Shown here: in pieces, positions 24,274 through 31,964 of the stretch | Numbering within the stretch: position 1 is the first letter of the stretch | Layout of the letters: each line of letters begins with the position of its first letter | From: an uncultured Verrucomicrobiales bacterium | GTDB lineage: Bacteria; Verrucomicrobiota; Verrucomicrobiia; Verrucomicrobiales; DEV007 | Length of the DNA: 41,971 bases | Direction of reading: 5' to 3' | NCBI GenBank assembly: GCA_937922595.1 | Contig: CALAIY010000035.1 | Coordinates: 1-41,971, forward strand | Made by a program: the position numbers and the translations under genes | Notes under the pieces: generated by a model | The model's database searches: none | Seen by the model: the letters and a program-made list of their open reading frames with translations, nothing else | What the model was told of the DNA's origin: nothing

Positions 24274-24960
24274 ATGCGCATAAGTATCATCATTCCGTGC
24301 TGGAAGGATCAAGAATCAGCGACCTCCTGTGCCGCCGTTCTTGCCGCTTCGCCGCATTGCCATGAGATCATCATTGCGGATGCTACTCCGGATGTGGGAG
24401 CCTGGACGTGCCCTCACGCGACGGTCCTTCGCTGTAATCCGCCGGGGCGAGGCTCCCAACTCCGCCAAGGCGCTGAAGTCGCGAGTGGAGATCTCCTCCT
24501 CTTCAATCACGCGGATACGCAGCTCACTCCTGCCCACCTGGCCGCTATCGCGGAAACGCTCACTCCCAAAGTCCCGGGAGGAGCATTCATGAAGGATCTC
24601 GCCTACCACCACCCGCGCCTCGCTTGGGCGCGGGGCATCGTGCTTCGCTACACCCGCTCTCGGGGTATTCTTTATGGCGATCAATCAGTCTTTGTCTGGC
24701 GGGAAGCTTACGACGCCATCGGAGGCATTCGTCCGCTTCCACTCATGGAGGATGTCGATTTTTCAGATAGACTCCGCCGTTTTGCGAAGCCTGGGAAGCC
24801 GCTCCTCATCCTCGATCCGCCCCTGCGCACCTCCATGCGCCGCTTCCACGCCCTCGGTTATCTCCGTAATCGCCTGCAAAATCTCATTTTCATCTGGATC
24901 TACCGCCTCCGCCTAGCTTCGCCAGAAACGCTCTATAAATGGTATTACGCGAGCAAGTAG
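24274..24960 (+). CDS. Family 2 glycosyltransferase (TIGR04283-like)
   Basis: A 228-residue GT-A glycosyltransferase transferring a sugar from a nucleotide donor to an unknown acceptor. ISIIIPCWKDQESATSC starts the Rossmann-like half, and HEIIIADATPDVG follows. CNPPGRGSQLRQGAEVASGD is next, then LLLFNHADTQLTP with the metal-binding HAD (DxD-equivalent). GDQSVFVWREAYDAIGGIRP and PLMEDVDFSDRLRR carry the catalytic ED. The layout matches the rSAM/selenodomain-associated transferase 2 group. The usual EIIVVDGGSTD segment is altered to EIIIADATPD. ATG at 24274 is chosen because the conserved strand starts at once; longer frames are not conserved. Confidence 0.88.
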   Translation: MRISIIIPCWKDQESATSCAAVLAASPHCHEIIIADATPDVGAWTCPHATVLRCNPPGRGSQLRQGAEVASGDLLLFNHADTQLTPAHLAAIAETLTPKVPGGAFMKDLAYHHPRLAWARGIVLRYTRSRGILYGDQSVFVWREAYDAIGGIRPLPLMEDVDFSDRLRRFAKPGKPLLILDPPLRTSMRRFHALGYLRNRLQNLIFIWIYRLRLASPETLYKWYYASK

Positions 24961-25003
24961 GCCCCGCTTGCAAGCCGCGCGAGCCCAGCGGAGAATACTC
25001 GAT

Positions 25004-25354
25004 ATGGATGATATCGACGTACCCACCCGGCGCGAAGTAAAGGAAGCGAAATCAGGTGCCGCACTCGGCAAAGCTGGCGAAGAAAGCCTGTCAGATGTCT
25101 CCCGTCGGCTCGACCGGCTCACCCTCGTCTGCGCCGCCCTCTGGGAGATCGTAGAAGAGCGCGGTGAAATCCCCGACAACCTCCTCCGGGATAAAATCCA
25201 CTCAATCGACCTCCGCGACGGCAAGCTCGACGGGCGCTACCAGCCTAAAAAAATCGACTGCACCGGCTGCGGGCGCATCCTCACCCGCGCGAATAACCGT
25301 TGCATCTACTGCGGCCGCCCCGTCCTCGAAGCCGATCCTTTCGACCTCCGTTGA
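25004..25354 (+). CDS. Zinc-ribbon protein, unknown function
   Basis: A 116-residue cytoplasmic protein. The first 75 residues are charged and helical (LGKAGEESLSDVSRRLDRLT and LVCAALWEIVEERGEIPDNL). The C-terminal 30 residues hold a four-cysteine zinc ribbon, C-x2-C in DCTGCGRIL and C-x2-C in RCIYCGRPV. Such ribbons bind Zn2+ and mediate nucleic-acid or protein contacts. I do not recognise the family. ATG at 25004 is preferred; a TTG start at 24968 would abut the glycosyltransferase stop (8-base gap) and could be used if the two are coupled. Confidence 0.75.
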   Translation: MDDIDVPTRREVKEAKSGAALGKAGEESLSDVSRRLDRLTLVCAALWEIVEERGEIPDNLLRDKIHSIDLRDGKLDGRYQPKKIDCTGCGRILTRANNRCIYCGRPVLEADPFDLR

Positions 25355-25387
25355 ACAAATCACCCTCACCTCCATCCCACTTTTACA

Positions 25388-25918
25388 ATGAAACCCACGA
25401 CCTCTCTCCTCGCCTCCGCAATTGCACTCTTCATTCTCGCTTCATGTAACGAAGAGAAGCACGATCACGCAGACCACGATCACGATCACGCCGAAGGCGA
25501 GCACCACGACCACGACCATGATGATCACGGGCACGATCACGGCCCCTCCATTGCTCTGGGACCAAATGGTGGCCGCCTTCTCGAAGGCACCGATCCCGCC
25601 GTCGAGTTTCTAGTAATCGAAGACCGCAAAGTTCAGCTCACCCTAGTCGGTGCAGATGGCCAAGCCATCACCCCTGGCACCGAAGTTGTCACCGTCACCG
25701 CTGGTGATCGCAGCGCTCCTACAAAGCTCACCTTCACCCCCAAGGGAAACTCCCTCATCTCAAGCGCAGCCCTCCCCGAAGGCGATGATCTCGCCACTGT
25801 CGTGGAGCTAAAGGCAGCACCAGGCGCCACCTCAAAATACGCCCGCGTCCAGCTCAACCTCAAAGACTGCCCGACCTGCGACGTGCTCGAATACGTCTGC
25901 CAGTGCGATCATCATTAA
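25388..25918 (+). CDS. His-rich metal-binding lipoprotein
   Basis: A 176-residue lipoprotein. The signal MKPTTSLLASAIALFILASC ends in lipobox LAS-C (Cys20). Residues about 24-52 are a dense His/Asp tract (HDHADHDHDHAEGEHHDHD and following), a chelator of Zn2+, Ni2+ or Cu. Then comes GPNGGRLLEGTDPAVEFLV, a beta-rich domain resembling the N-terminal part of heavy-metal efflux adaptor proteins. The C terminus has a cysteine cluster, CPTC and VCQCDHH. The placement predicts periplasmic or outer-membrane metal capture or buffering. No efflux pump gene is next to it. No regulator site was recognised. Confidence 0.85.
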   Translation: MKPTTSLLASAIALFILASCNEEKHDHADHDHDHAEGEHHDHDHDDHGHDHGPSIALGPNGGRLLEGTDPAVEFLVIEDRKVQLTLVGADGQAITPGTEVVTVTAGDRSAPTKLTFTPKGNSLISSAALPEGDDLATVVELKAAPGATSKYARVQLNLKDCPTCDVLEYVCQCDHH

Positions 25919-26020
25919 AGGAGCGTGTGGCGGGTCGGCCTACCGGTTGTAGTCCGCATCTATAGCACGACACCGCCTCGCAGGAAGTCGGAACAACCCA
26001 GTATTCGCACGCGCCGGTAG

Positions 26021-26182
26021 CGAAATTTAATTGTCGCACGCACCCACTACGCCGCCGCTTCTTTGGTGACCGACGTCGCAGCTTTTGCCCGCGTCGGCAA
26101 TATCCACAATGTTGGATACCTTGGAGCGGCGGTCGGATTGGCGTTTGTTCTCTGGCAGGTTCACCGCCTTCCCCGGAGATGA
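26021..26182 (+). pseudogene. Possible 3' remnant of a membrane-protein gene
   Basis: From the in-frame stop at 26018 the plus strand is open to TGA at 26180-26182. The end reads like the last helix of a membrane protein: VGNIHNVGYLGAAVGLAFVL followed by the basic tail WQVHRLPRR. There is no proper start except GTG at 26066, and I cannot name the parent family. It may be decay debris or chance. Confidence 0.2.
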
Positions 26183-26202
26183 TAGAAAACCGTTTTGTTC
26201 GA

Positions 26203-26231
26203 TTGTGCGGTAGCTATCAATGGTATATACT
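26203..26231 (+). promoter_or_regulatory. vapB promoter with palindromic -10 region
   Basis: TTGTGC (26203-26208), a 17-base spacer and TATACT (26226-26231) make a good housekeeping-type promoter. The -10 overlaps the perfect 8-bp palindrome GTATATAC (26223-26230), a likely VapB/VapBC operator half or core. Transcription would start at about 26238-26239, at the A of the vapB ATG. The message may thus be leaderless. Confidence 0.6.
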
Positions 26232-26238
26232 TTAGGTC

Positions 26239-26475
26239 ATGGATACGGCAAAACTCTTTGCGAATGGACGCAGCCAAGCAGTAAGGCTCCCCAAAGAATT
26301 TCGGTTTGAGGGAGACGAGGTATATATTTCACGGATGGGTAAGGCCGTGGTGCTTCTCCCGAAAAAAGATTCTTGGGACGCCCTATTTGATGCGATCGAT
26401 AGCGTTCCTGGAGATTACACCTGGAAGCGCGAGCAGCCTAAACAACAAGTTCGAGATCTCGAATTGGACTCATGA
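26239..26475 (+). CDS. vapB: VapB-type antitoxin (AbrB/SpoVT fold)
   Basis: A 78-residue antitoxin. It has MDTAKLFANGRSQAVRLPKE and FRFEGDEVYISRMGKAVVLL, the classic swapped-hairpin AbrB DNA-binding domain (about 1-48). The C-terminal tail, WDALFDAIDSVPGDYTWKR, would wrap the VapC toxin. It neutralises the toxin and represses its own promoter. Its stop overlaps the vapC start (ATGA, 26472-26475), typical of toxin-antitoxin pairs. Codon use is less C-ending than in neighbouring genes and the module sits in a degraded spot, both consistent with horizontal acquisition. Confidence 0.93.
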   Translation: MDTAKLFANGRSQAVRLPKEFRFEGDEVYISRMGKAVVLLPKKDSWDALFDAIDSVPGDYTWKREQPKQQVRDLELDS

Positions 26476-26873
26476 AATTTCTTTTAGACACCTGTGTGTG
26501 CGTGTCTTTGTTGCGTCGCACGGTCTCTCGAGACTTACGCGAGAAGATTCAATCAATCGAACTGGACGACGCATGTATTTCAGCAATTACGGAGGGAGAG
26601 CTTCGTTTTGGTGCGGATAAATCAATCGACGCTGATCGCGAACACCAGAAGGTAGATGTCTTACTTAGCACAATAAAGGTAGAGCCTTTCGATAGTATGG
26701 CGGCCAGAGAATACGGAGATGTGCGTTGTCGCCTTGAGAAAGCAGGAACCAAAATTGGCTCGAATGATTTACTCATCGCGGGACACGCACGAGCGCTCAA
26801 TCTTCTTGTGATCACGAACAACGTCAAAGAATTTACCCGAGTCCCAGATCTCAAGGTAGAAGATTGGGGCTGA
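26472..26873 (+). CDS. vapC: VapC-type PIN-domain toxin ribonuclease
   Basis: A 133-residue PIN-domain Mg2+-dependent RNase that would cleave tRNA or other RNA when free of VapB. Acidic site residues are D6 (LLDTC), E43 (ITEGEL) and D99 (GSNDLLIAGHA). The fourth position is N in ITNNVKEFTRVPDL (about 115-128), as in many VapC that carry TNNxxEF, so the site is probably intact. Length is typical. It is expressed as an operon with vapB. About 58 bases separate it from the PQQ remnant on the other strand. Confidence 0.94.
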   Translation: MKFLLDTCVCVSLLRRTVSRDLREKIQSIELDDACISAITEGELRFGADKSIDADREHQKVDVLLSTIKVEPFDSMAAREYGDVRCRLEKAGTKIGSNDLLIAGHARALNLLVITNNVKEFTRVPDLKVEDWG

Positions 26874-26930
26874 AATCGTGTCGGCGATCCAAAGCTGGCC
26901 CGGTGCTGCCTAGGATAAATTTAACACGAC

Positions 26931-27224
26931 TTACTCCCCTAGATTCACGCGCATGATTTCCTTATCGTTGCGCACGAAGATGGCTTTAATTATGGTATCT
27001 TGATGCGTAAGCCCTGCATAAACAAGTCCTTCGGAAACCGCCGGTCCAGAATAGCCCCAACTTACCGCCACACGCCACGCGACCGGCGCGCCCCCTTCCG
27101 GAAGGTCTTTCCTGACGCCATCCTCTTTCCAGATCCCATCAGAATCGCTGCCCATCCAGCGGGGCCAGTCTTCAGCGAAAACGGTAGATACAGAGAGGGG
27201 GAGAAGGGCGGTGAGGATTCGCAT
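26931..27224 (-). pseudogene. Internally deleted PQQ-propeller protein remnant
   Basis: The 97-residue product starts with signal peptide MRILTALLPLSVSTVFA and the family-typical EDWPRWMGSDSDGIWKEDGV, then VAVSWGYSGPAVSEGLVYAG. This is the N-terminal part of exported PQQ-like beta-propeller proteins of about 450 residues that are frequent in Verrucomicrobia. At this point it jumps to a short tail, AIFVRNDKEIMRVNLGE, which resembles the usual C-terminal strand of such proteins. I infer an in-frame deletion of most of the propeller, leaving both ends. A peptide this small cannot form the propeller, so it is called a pseudogene. It could also be a small secreted protein in its own right. Confidence 0.7.
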
Positions 27225-27260
27225 CCCCGACGCTGGTCGGGGTGGTGGCGTTGTCAATTT

Positions 27261-27929
27261 TCAGATCGAAATCGTCATCGGTTTTCCAGTCGGATCGATT
27301 TCGCTACCTAGTATTTTTGCCGTTCCCGCCGCAATCCTCTCTGCCGTCCAGAGCATGGCAAACGCATCGAGCAGATCGTCGGTTTGCCAGCGTCCCGTTT
27401 TCTTTCCGAGATCCTGCTCCGCCTTTTCCCGTGCGCCCGGCCATTTTGAATCGATTAACGCAGCGCGCTGGAGCTTTCCCTCGGCCGTTTTTTTCGGAAG
27501 AAACGGCGTGCCTCCGCCCCAGTCCATGAAACTAAGTTCCGGGTGGGCTTCATGGAAGCTCTCGTCTGCTATTTGATCTAATTCCGCTATCTTGGGCATC
27601 AGGAAAAACGTCTGCTTGGACATCTTTTTGCCGCACGCATTAAAGCTCGCCGCCGAGGCACTCGGATAGTCATTCAAATGCTGGAGTGCTCCGCGGACGG
27701 GCGCGGGGAAGATACAGCTCCGCCGTGCTCCGAGGAGGTCGCGTCCCTGAAGATCGCATTGCCGGGGCTCCGAGACAGAGAGCCCGATAGGCATATCGAT
27801 CGCAATAGTGGAACCTATCGGGCGCTTCGGAAGTGTCTTACTAACTTCGGTGACTGGAAGTGCGGGGGCTGCCCACGAGACCTGGAGCCACCCGCCAGGG
27901 CAACCGTCGATCCCGATGAGTGAACTCAT
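27261..27929 (-). CDS. DUF429 family protein (predicted RNase H-like)
   Basis: A 222-residue protein of DUF429, a family predicted to have an RNase H-like fold. Visible segments are IGIDGCPGGWLQVSW (start), STIAIDMPIGLS, CDLQGRDLLGARRSCIFPAP, EAHPELSFMDWGGG and TDDLLDAFAMLWTAERI. Conserved Asp residues (IGIDG, AIDMP, DDLLDA) would coordinate metal in a nuclease. Real activity is not established to my knowledge. Its ATG directly follows the pyruvate carboxylase stop (TAGATG), so it is the distal gene of that operon, although the functional link is unclear. Confidence 0.88.
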   Translation of the reverse strand: MSSLIGIDGCPGGWLQVSWAAPALPVTEVSKTLPKRPIGSTIAIDMPIGLSVSEPRQCDLQGRDLLGARRSCIFPAPVRGALQHLNDYPSASAASFNACGKKMSKQTFFLMPKIAELDQIADESFHEAHPELSFMDWGGGTPFLPKKTAEGKLQRAALIDSKWPGAREKAEQDLGKKTGRWQTDDLLDAFAMLWTAERIAAGTAKILGSEIDPTGKPMTISI

Positions 27930-30900
27930 CTAACTTTCCATTCTCACGACAAGGTCTTTTGCTTCTACGTTTTCACCGACTTTCACCAAGATCTCTTTCA
28001 CCTTACCGGCGACGGGCGCGGTGATGGTGGCGAACATTTTCATGGCTTCGAGGGTGAGTAGGTTATCACCTTCTTCTACTTCGTCGCCGATGGCGGCGGC
28101 TATGCTGGCTACCATTCCGGGCATGGGGGCGGGGACTTGGCTTGGGTCGGTGGGATCGGCTTTTGGTTTGGCTTCTACGGTGGCGCTGCTGCTCTTGTCT
28201 ACGACTGTGGTGTGGCGTGGGTAGCCGTTGAGTTCGTAGATGCCGGTGCGTTTTCCTTCGGCGTCGGTGTCGGTGATGTTGAGGAGACGGGCGAAGAGGG
28301 TTTTTCCTGCCTGGAGATCGATGCTGATTTCGTCTTCTTCTTTAAGCCCGTAGAAATAGGCGGGTGTGGGAAGGACGGAGACGTCACTGTATTCTTGGCG
28401 GAAGAGATCGAAGGCGACGAAGACATCGGGATACATGATGTAGCTCCAGAGGTCGTCGTCATTGGCGTCGCGGCCAATTTTTGCGGAGACCTCGGCACGG
28501 GTGGCTTCGAGATCCATTTCGGCGGCGCGCAGACCAGGGCGTTCGGTGAAGGCTTCGCGGTTTCCTAGGACGATTTTTTGCACGTCAGCAGGCCAGCCAC
28601 CAAGGGGTTGGCCGAGGCCGCCTTGAAGCATGTCGATGACGGATTCGGGGAAGTCGGTATTCGCGGGAAGATTGACGACTTCTTCTGGAGTGATACCACG
28701 GGTGACAAGGAACATCGTCATGTCCCCGACGACTTTCGAGGAGGGCGTGACCTTTACGATATCGCCGAAGAGATCATTCACCCCGGCATAGGTGCGGGCG
28801 ATTTCGGGCCAGCGGGCACCGAGGCCCATGGCGTCGGCTTGTTCTTTAAGATTGGTGTATTGGCCGCCGGGCATTTCGTGAAGATAGACTTCAGCGGTGC
28901 CGTAGGGCTCGGCGGTATCGAAGGGCTTGTAGAAGGTGCGGACGCGCGCCCAGTAATCGGAGAATTCCTGGAGGGAATCGAGATCGAGTGTGGTGTCGCG
29001 CTCGGTATTTTTGAGCGAGGCAACGATGGAATTTAAGTTGGGCTGCGAGGTGCCGCCGGAGAGGGAGGAGAGCGCGGAATCGACGATGTCCACGCCTGCA
29101 TCAGAGGCTTGGAGAATACTGGAGGCATTGAGGCCAGAGGTGTCGTGAGTGTGGAAGTGAATGGGGAGCCCAATCTCTTGCTTCAGGGTGCTGACTAACT
29201 TATTCGCGGCGTAGGGGCGGAGCAGGCCGGCCATGTCTTTAATACAGATCATGTGGGCGCCCATGGATTCGAGCTCTTTGGCGATTTTGACGTAGTATTC
29301 TAAGTCGTACTTATCGCGCTTGGGATCGAGGATATTGCCAGTGTAGCAGATGGTGGCTTCACAGATGGATGAGGTCTCTTCACGGACGGCGTCGATGGCT
29401 GGGCCGAGGTTTGCCGTGTAGTTGAGCGAATCGAAGATTCGGAAGATATCCATTCCGGCTTCGGCGGAGTGCTTGATGAAGCCTTTTACTACCTTATCGG
29501 GGTAATTGCTGTAGCCGACTGCATTGGAGCCGCGGAAGAGCATTTGGAGGAGGATATTCGGCACGCGCTCGCGGATCTGGCGGAGGCGATCCCATGGGTC
29601 TTCTCGGAGAAAACGCATGGACGTATCAAAGGTGGCTCCACCCCACATTTCGAGAGAGAAGAGCTCGGGCGCACGCCGAGCGAGAGCATCGGCGGTGCGC
29701 AGCATGTCGTAGGTGCGCATCCGCGTGGCGAGAAGACTCTGGTGAGCGTCGCGGAGTGTGGTGTCGGTGATGAGGAGGCGCTTTTCACCGAGAACCCATT
29801 CTTTACAGAATTTTTCTGGGCCGAGTTCTTCGAGTTTTTGTTTAGTGCCGGCGGGTGGTGTGATGCGTTTATCGTAACTAGGAGCTACGGCTTCAGCGAA
29901 GGCGGTTTCGGGCGTCCAGCCCTTGGCGTGGGGGTTTCCGTTTACGGAGACGTCGGTGAGGTAGGCGAGGAGCTTAGTTGCGCGGTCGCGGCGTGCTTTG
30001 AATTTAAAAAGCTCGGGGTTGGTATCGATGAAGCGGGTGGTGGCTTCGCCGGAGCGGAAGGCTTTGTGGTGGGCGACGTTGAGGAGGAAGGGGATGTTGG
30101 TCTTCACGCCGCGGATGCGGAATTCGAGGAGGGAGCGCTCCATGCGATCGAGAGCCTGGGTGAAGCTGCTGCCGGAGCAGGTGAGCTTCACGAGCATCGA
30201 ATCATAGTAGGGCGTAATGACGGCTCCATTGACGCCAAGCGCGCCATCAAGACGAACTCCAAATCCACCAGCGCTCCGGTAAGTGAGAATTTTGCCGAAG
30301 TCGGGGGTGAAATTCGCTTCGGGGTCTTCGGTGGTGATCCGGCACTGAATCGCGTAGCCCGTGGTGCGAATATTTTCTTGAGGCGGAAGAGCGAGGGGCT
30401 CTTCGTGCATTTTATACCCCTGGGCGATGAGGATCTGGGAGCGGACGATATCGATTCCGGTGACGACTTCAGTCACGGTATGCTCGACTTGAATCCGGGG
30501 ATTCATTTCGATGAAGAACCATTGGCCGGATTCGGTATCGACGAGGAATTCGGCAGTGCCTGCGTGGGTGTAGCCGACTTCACGCGCGATCTTGAGCGCG
30601 GCTTCGCAGAGGCTTTCGATGATCTTTGGATCGACGCCGTAGCTTGGCGCTTGCTCGATCACTTTCTGGTGACGGCGCTGGACGGAGCAGTCGCGGTCGT
30701 GAAGGTGAAGTGCGGTTCCGTGCTTATCGGCGAGGACTTGGACTTCAATGTGTTTGGCTTTGCCGACGAATTTTTCGAGAAAAACGGCTCCGTTGCCAAA
30801 GGCGCGTTCGGCTTCCGTCTGTGCTTCTTCAAGCAGGCTCGGGAGATCTTTCTCATCTTGGACGACGCGCATTCCACGTCCACCACCTCCGAAGGCGGCT

Positions 30901-31382
30901 TTGATGATGAGGGGAAAGCCTACGTCTTTGGCGACGCGGATCGCTTGATCGCGATCTTCGATGGCGTCTTCGGTGCCTCCGAGGACGGGCACGCCTACTT
31001 TTTGCGCGACGGCGCGTGCAGCGGTTTTATCGCCGAGGCGATCGAGGATTTTTGCATCGGGGCCAATGAAGAGAATTCCTGCTTCGGCGCACGCGTTGGC
31101 AAAATCTGGGTTTTCCGAAAGGAAGCCGTAGCCAGGATGGATTGCGTCGCAGCCTTTCTCTTTAGCCAGCGCAACGATGCCTTCGTAATCCAGGTATGCG
31201 CCGACAGGGCCTTTGCTGCGATCAAGCTCGTATGCTTCGTCTGCCTTGAAGCGGTGGGGGCAGAAGCGGTCCTCGTGGGCGTAGATGGCGACAGTCCGGA
31301 TATCGAGTTCGGTCGCAGCGCGCATGATGCGGATGGCGATTTCAGAGCGATTGGCGATGAGGATTTTATTGATGGGCTGCAT
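27930..31382 (-). CDS. pyc: Pyruvate carboxylase
   Basis: Biotin enzyme of 1150 residues that carboxylates pyruvate to oxaloacetate (anaplerosis). From ATG at 31382 it starts MQPINKILIANRSEIAIRIM. The biotin carboxylase domain (about 1-450) has the ATP grasp FGGGGRGMRVV and the FFIEMNPRIQVEHTVTEVVT segment. The carboxyltransferase barrel begins near RLLITDTTLRDAHQSLLATR (about 530) and contains MWGGATFD and the HFHTHDTSG metal His pair. The biotinyl domain at the C terminus has EAMKM with the lysine at about 1115. Codons are strongly C-ending. The leader has a TTTAAAC then CCCTTTTCC run and no Shine-Dalgarno sequence. The frame reaches 31448 but the conserved start is at 31382. DUF429 follows immediately. 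Confidence 0.97.
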   Translation of the reverse strand: MQPINKILIANRSEIAIRIMRAATELDIRTVAIYAHEDRFCPHRFKADEAYELDRSKGPVGAYLDYEGIVALAKEKGCDAIHPGYGFLSENPDFANACAEAGILFIGPDAKILDRLGDKTAARAVAQKVGVPVLGGTEDAIEDRDQAIRVAKDVGFPLIIKAAFGGGGRGMRVVQDEKDLPSLLEEAQTEAERAFGNGAVFLEKFVGKAKHIEVQVLADKHGTALHLHDRDCSVQRRHQKVIEQAPSYGVDPKIIESLCEAALKIAREVGYTHAGTAEFLVDTESGQWFFIEMNPRIQVEHTVTEVVTGIDIVRSQILIAQGYKMHEEPLALPPQENIRTTGYAIQCRITTEDPEANFTPDFGKILTYRSAGGFGVRLDGALGVNGAVITPYYDSMLVKLTCSGSSFTQALDRMERSLLEFRIRGVKTNIPFLLNVAHHKAFRSGEATTRFIDTNPELFKFKARRDRATKLLAYLTDVSVNGNPHAKGWTPETAFAEAVAPSYDKRITPPAGTKQKLEELGPEKFCKEWVLGEKRLLITDTTLRDAHQSLLATRMRTYDMLRTADALARRAPELFSLEMWGGATFDTSMRFLREDPWDRLRQIRERVPNILLQMLFRGSNAVGYSNYPDKVVKGFIKHSAEAGMDIFRIFDSLNYTANLGPAIDAVREETSSICEATICYTGNILDPKRDKYDLEYYVKIAKELESMGAHMICIKDMAGLLRPYAANKLVSTLKQEIGLPIHFHTHDTSGLNASSILQASDAGVDIVDSALSSLSGGTSQPNLNSIVASLKNTERDTTLDLDSLQEFSDYWARVRTFYKPFDTAEPYGTAEVYLHEMPGGQYTNLKEQADAMGLGARWPEIARTYAGVNDLFGDIVKVTPSSKVVGDMTMFLVTRGITPEEVVNLPANTDFPESVIDMLQGGLGQPLGGWPADVQKIVLGNREAFTERPGLRAAEMDLEATRAEVSAKIGRDANDDDLWSYIMYPDVFVAFDLFRQEYSDVSVLPTPAYFYGLKEEDEISIDLQAGKTLFARLLNITDTDAEGKRTGIYELNGYPRHTTVVDKSSSATVEAKPKADPTDPSQVPAPMPGMVASIAAAIGDEVEEGDNLLTLEAMKMFATITAPVAGKVKEILVKVGENVEAKDLVVRMES

Positions 31383-31484
31383 GGGCGCGGGAAAAAGGAA
31401 AAGGGGTTTAAATCGGGAGTATTCTTGGCGTTTCCGTGGGGAATGCAATGGAACAACGTGCGGCTTTTGCTATGAATAGAGGAC

Positions 31485-31964
31485 ATGGATTGGAAAAACG
31501 TCACCACCACCTTGCGTCGCTGGCTCGCGCCGCTGGCTGCGTTCTTTGGTGTCGTGCTCGGGTGTCTCGCCCTGGAGGAGGAATATCCGTTTTCCCATTT
31601 TCCGATGTATTCGCGATTTCCTTCCCAGAGTTACTATCTCTATATCGCAGATGGAGCAGGGGAGCCGCTGCCCTTGCAGAAGATGACGCATATTGTGACC
31701 TCGCGGCTCAAGAAGCCATTTGATCGGATGCTACGGGACGTTGCGAAGGAAGTGGGCACAAGGAAAAGCCAACTCAGCCCTGAGCAGTGCGAAGGTGCGG
31801 GCGAGGATACACTCCAGCAGCTTTTCAAAAACTCCCCGGCCTTCGGCCAAACCGCTCTGCGTGATGCGTCGCCGGTGCGGCTGTATCGAGCCAGAATTGT
31901 AATGGAAGAGGGCAAGATCACCGAGCCCGAAGCCGAATTTATCGCGGAGGTCGATTTCAGGTAA
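31485..31964 (+). CDS. Membrane-anchored partner protein of HTTM-like gene
   Basis: A 159-residue protein with one hydrophobic segment near the N terminus (LRRWLAPLAAFFGVVLGCLA, about 10-29). It is followed at once by EEEYPFSHFPMYSRFPSQSY. I associate the FSHFPMYS motif with small proteins encoded beside HTTM-type membrane proteins. The rest is soluble, ending PEAEFIAEVDFR, and is predicted periplasmic. The stop codon overlaps the next start (TAATG), so the two products are made together. Function unknown. A weak GAGG lies close to the ATG (31485). Confidence 0.75.
   Translation: MDWKNVTTTLRRWLAPLAAFFGVVLGCLALEEEYPFSHFPMYSRFPSQSYYLYIADGAGEPLPLQKMTHIVTSRLKKPFDRMLRDVAKEVGTRKSQLSPEQCEGAGEDTLQQLFKNSPAFGQTALRDASPVRLYRARIVMEEGKITEPEAEFIAEVDFR

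Larger units (their letters stand above)
25919..26238. other. 320-base gap before vapB, degraded-looking
   Basis: No intact gene is seen. A 3'-like open stretch (26021-26182) and the vapB promoter region lie here; otherwise nothing is recognised. No tRNA-like cloverleaf or terminal repeats of a mobile element could be found by eye. Composition shifts toward more A/T near vapB. Confidence 0.5.

Noticed and set aside
26180..26219. TGATAG...CTATCA inverted pair upstream of vapB as operator
   Set aside because: Arms are only 6 bases and 28 apart; the GTATATAC palindrome in the -10 is a better candidate.
29469..31475. A 668-codon open frame on the plus strand opposite pyruvate carboxylase
   Set aside because: It mirrors the C-ending codon bias of pyc, which removes stops from the antisense frame. 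Its product is low-complexity, rich in Gly/Phe/Asp/Glu, with no domain.
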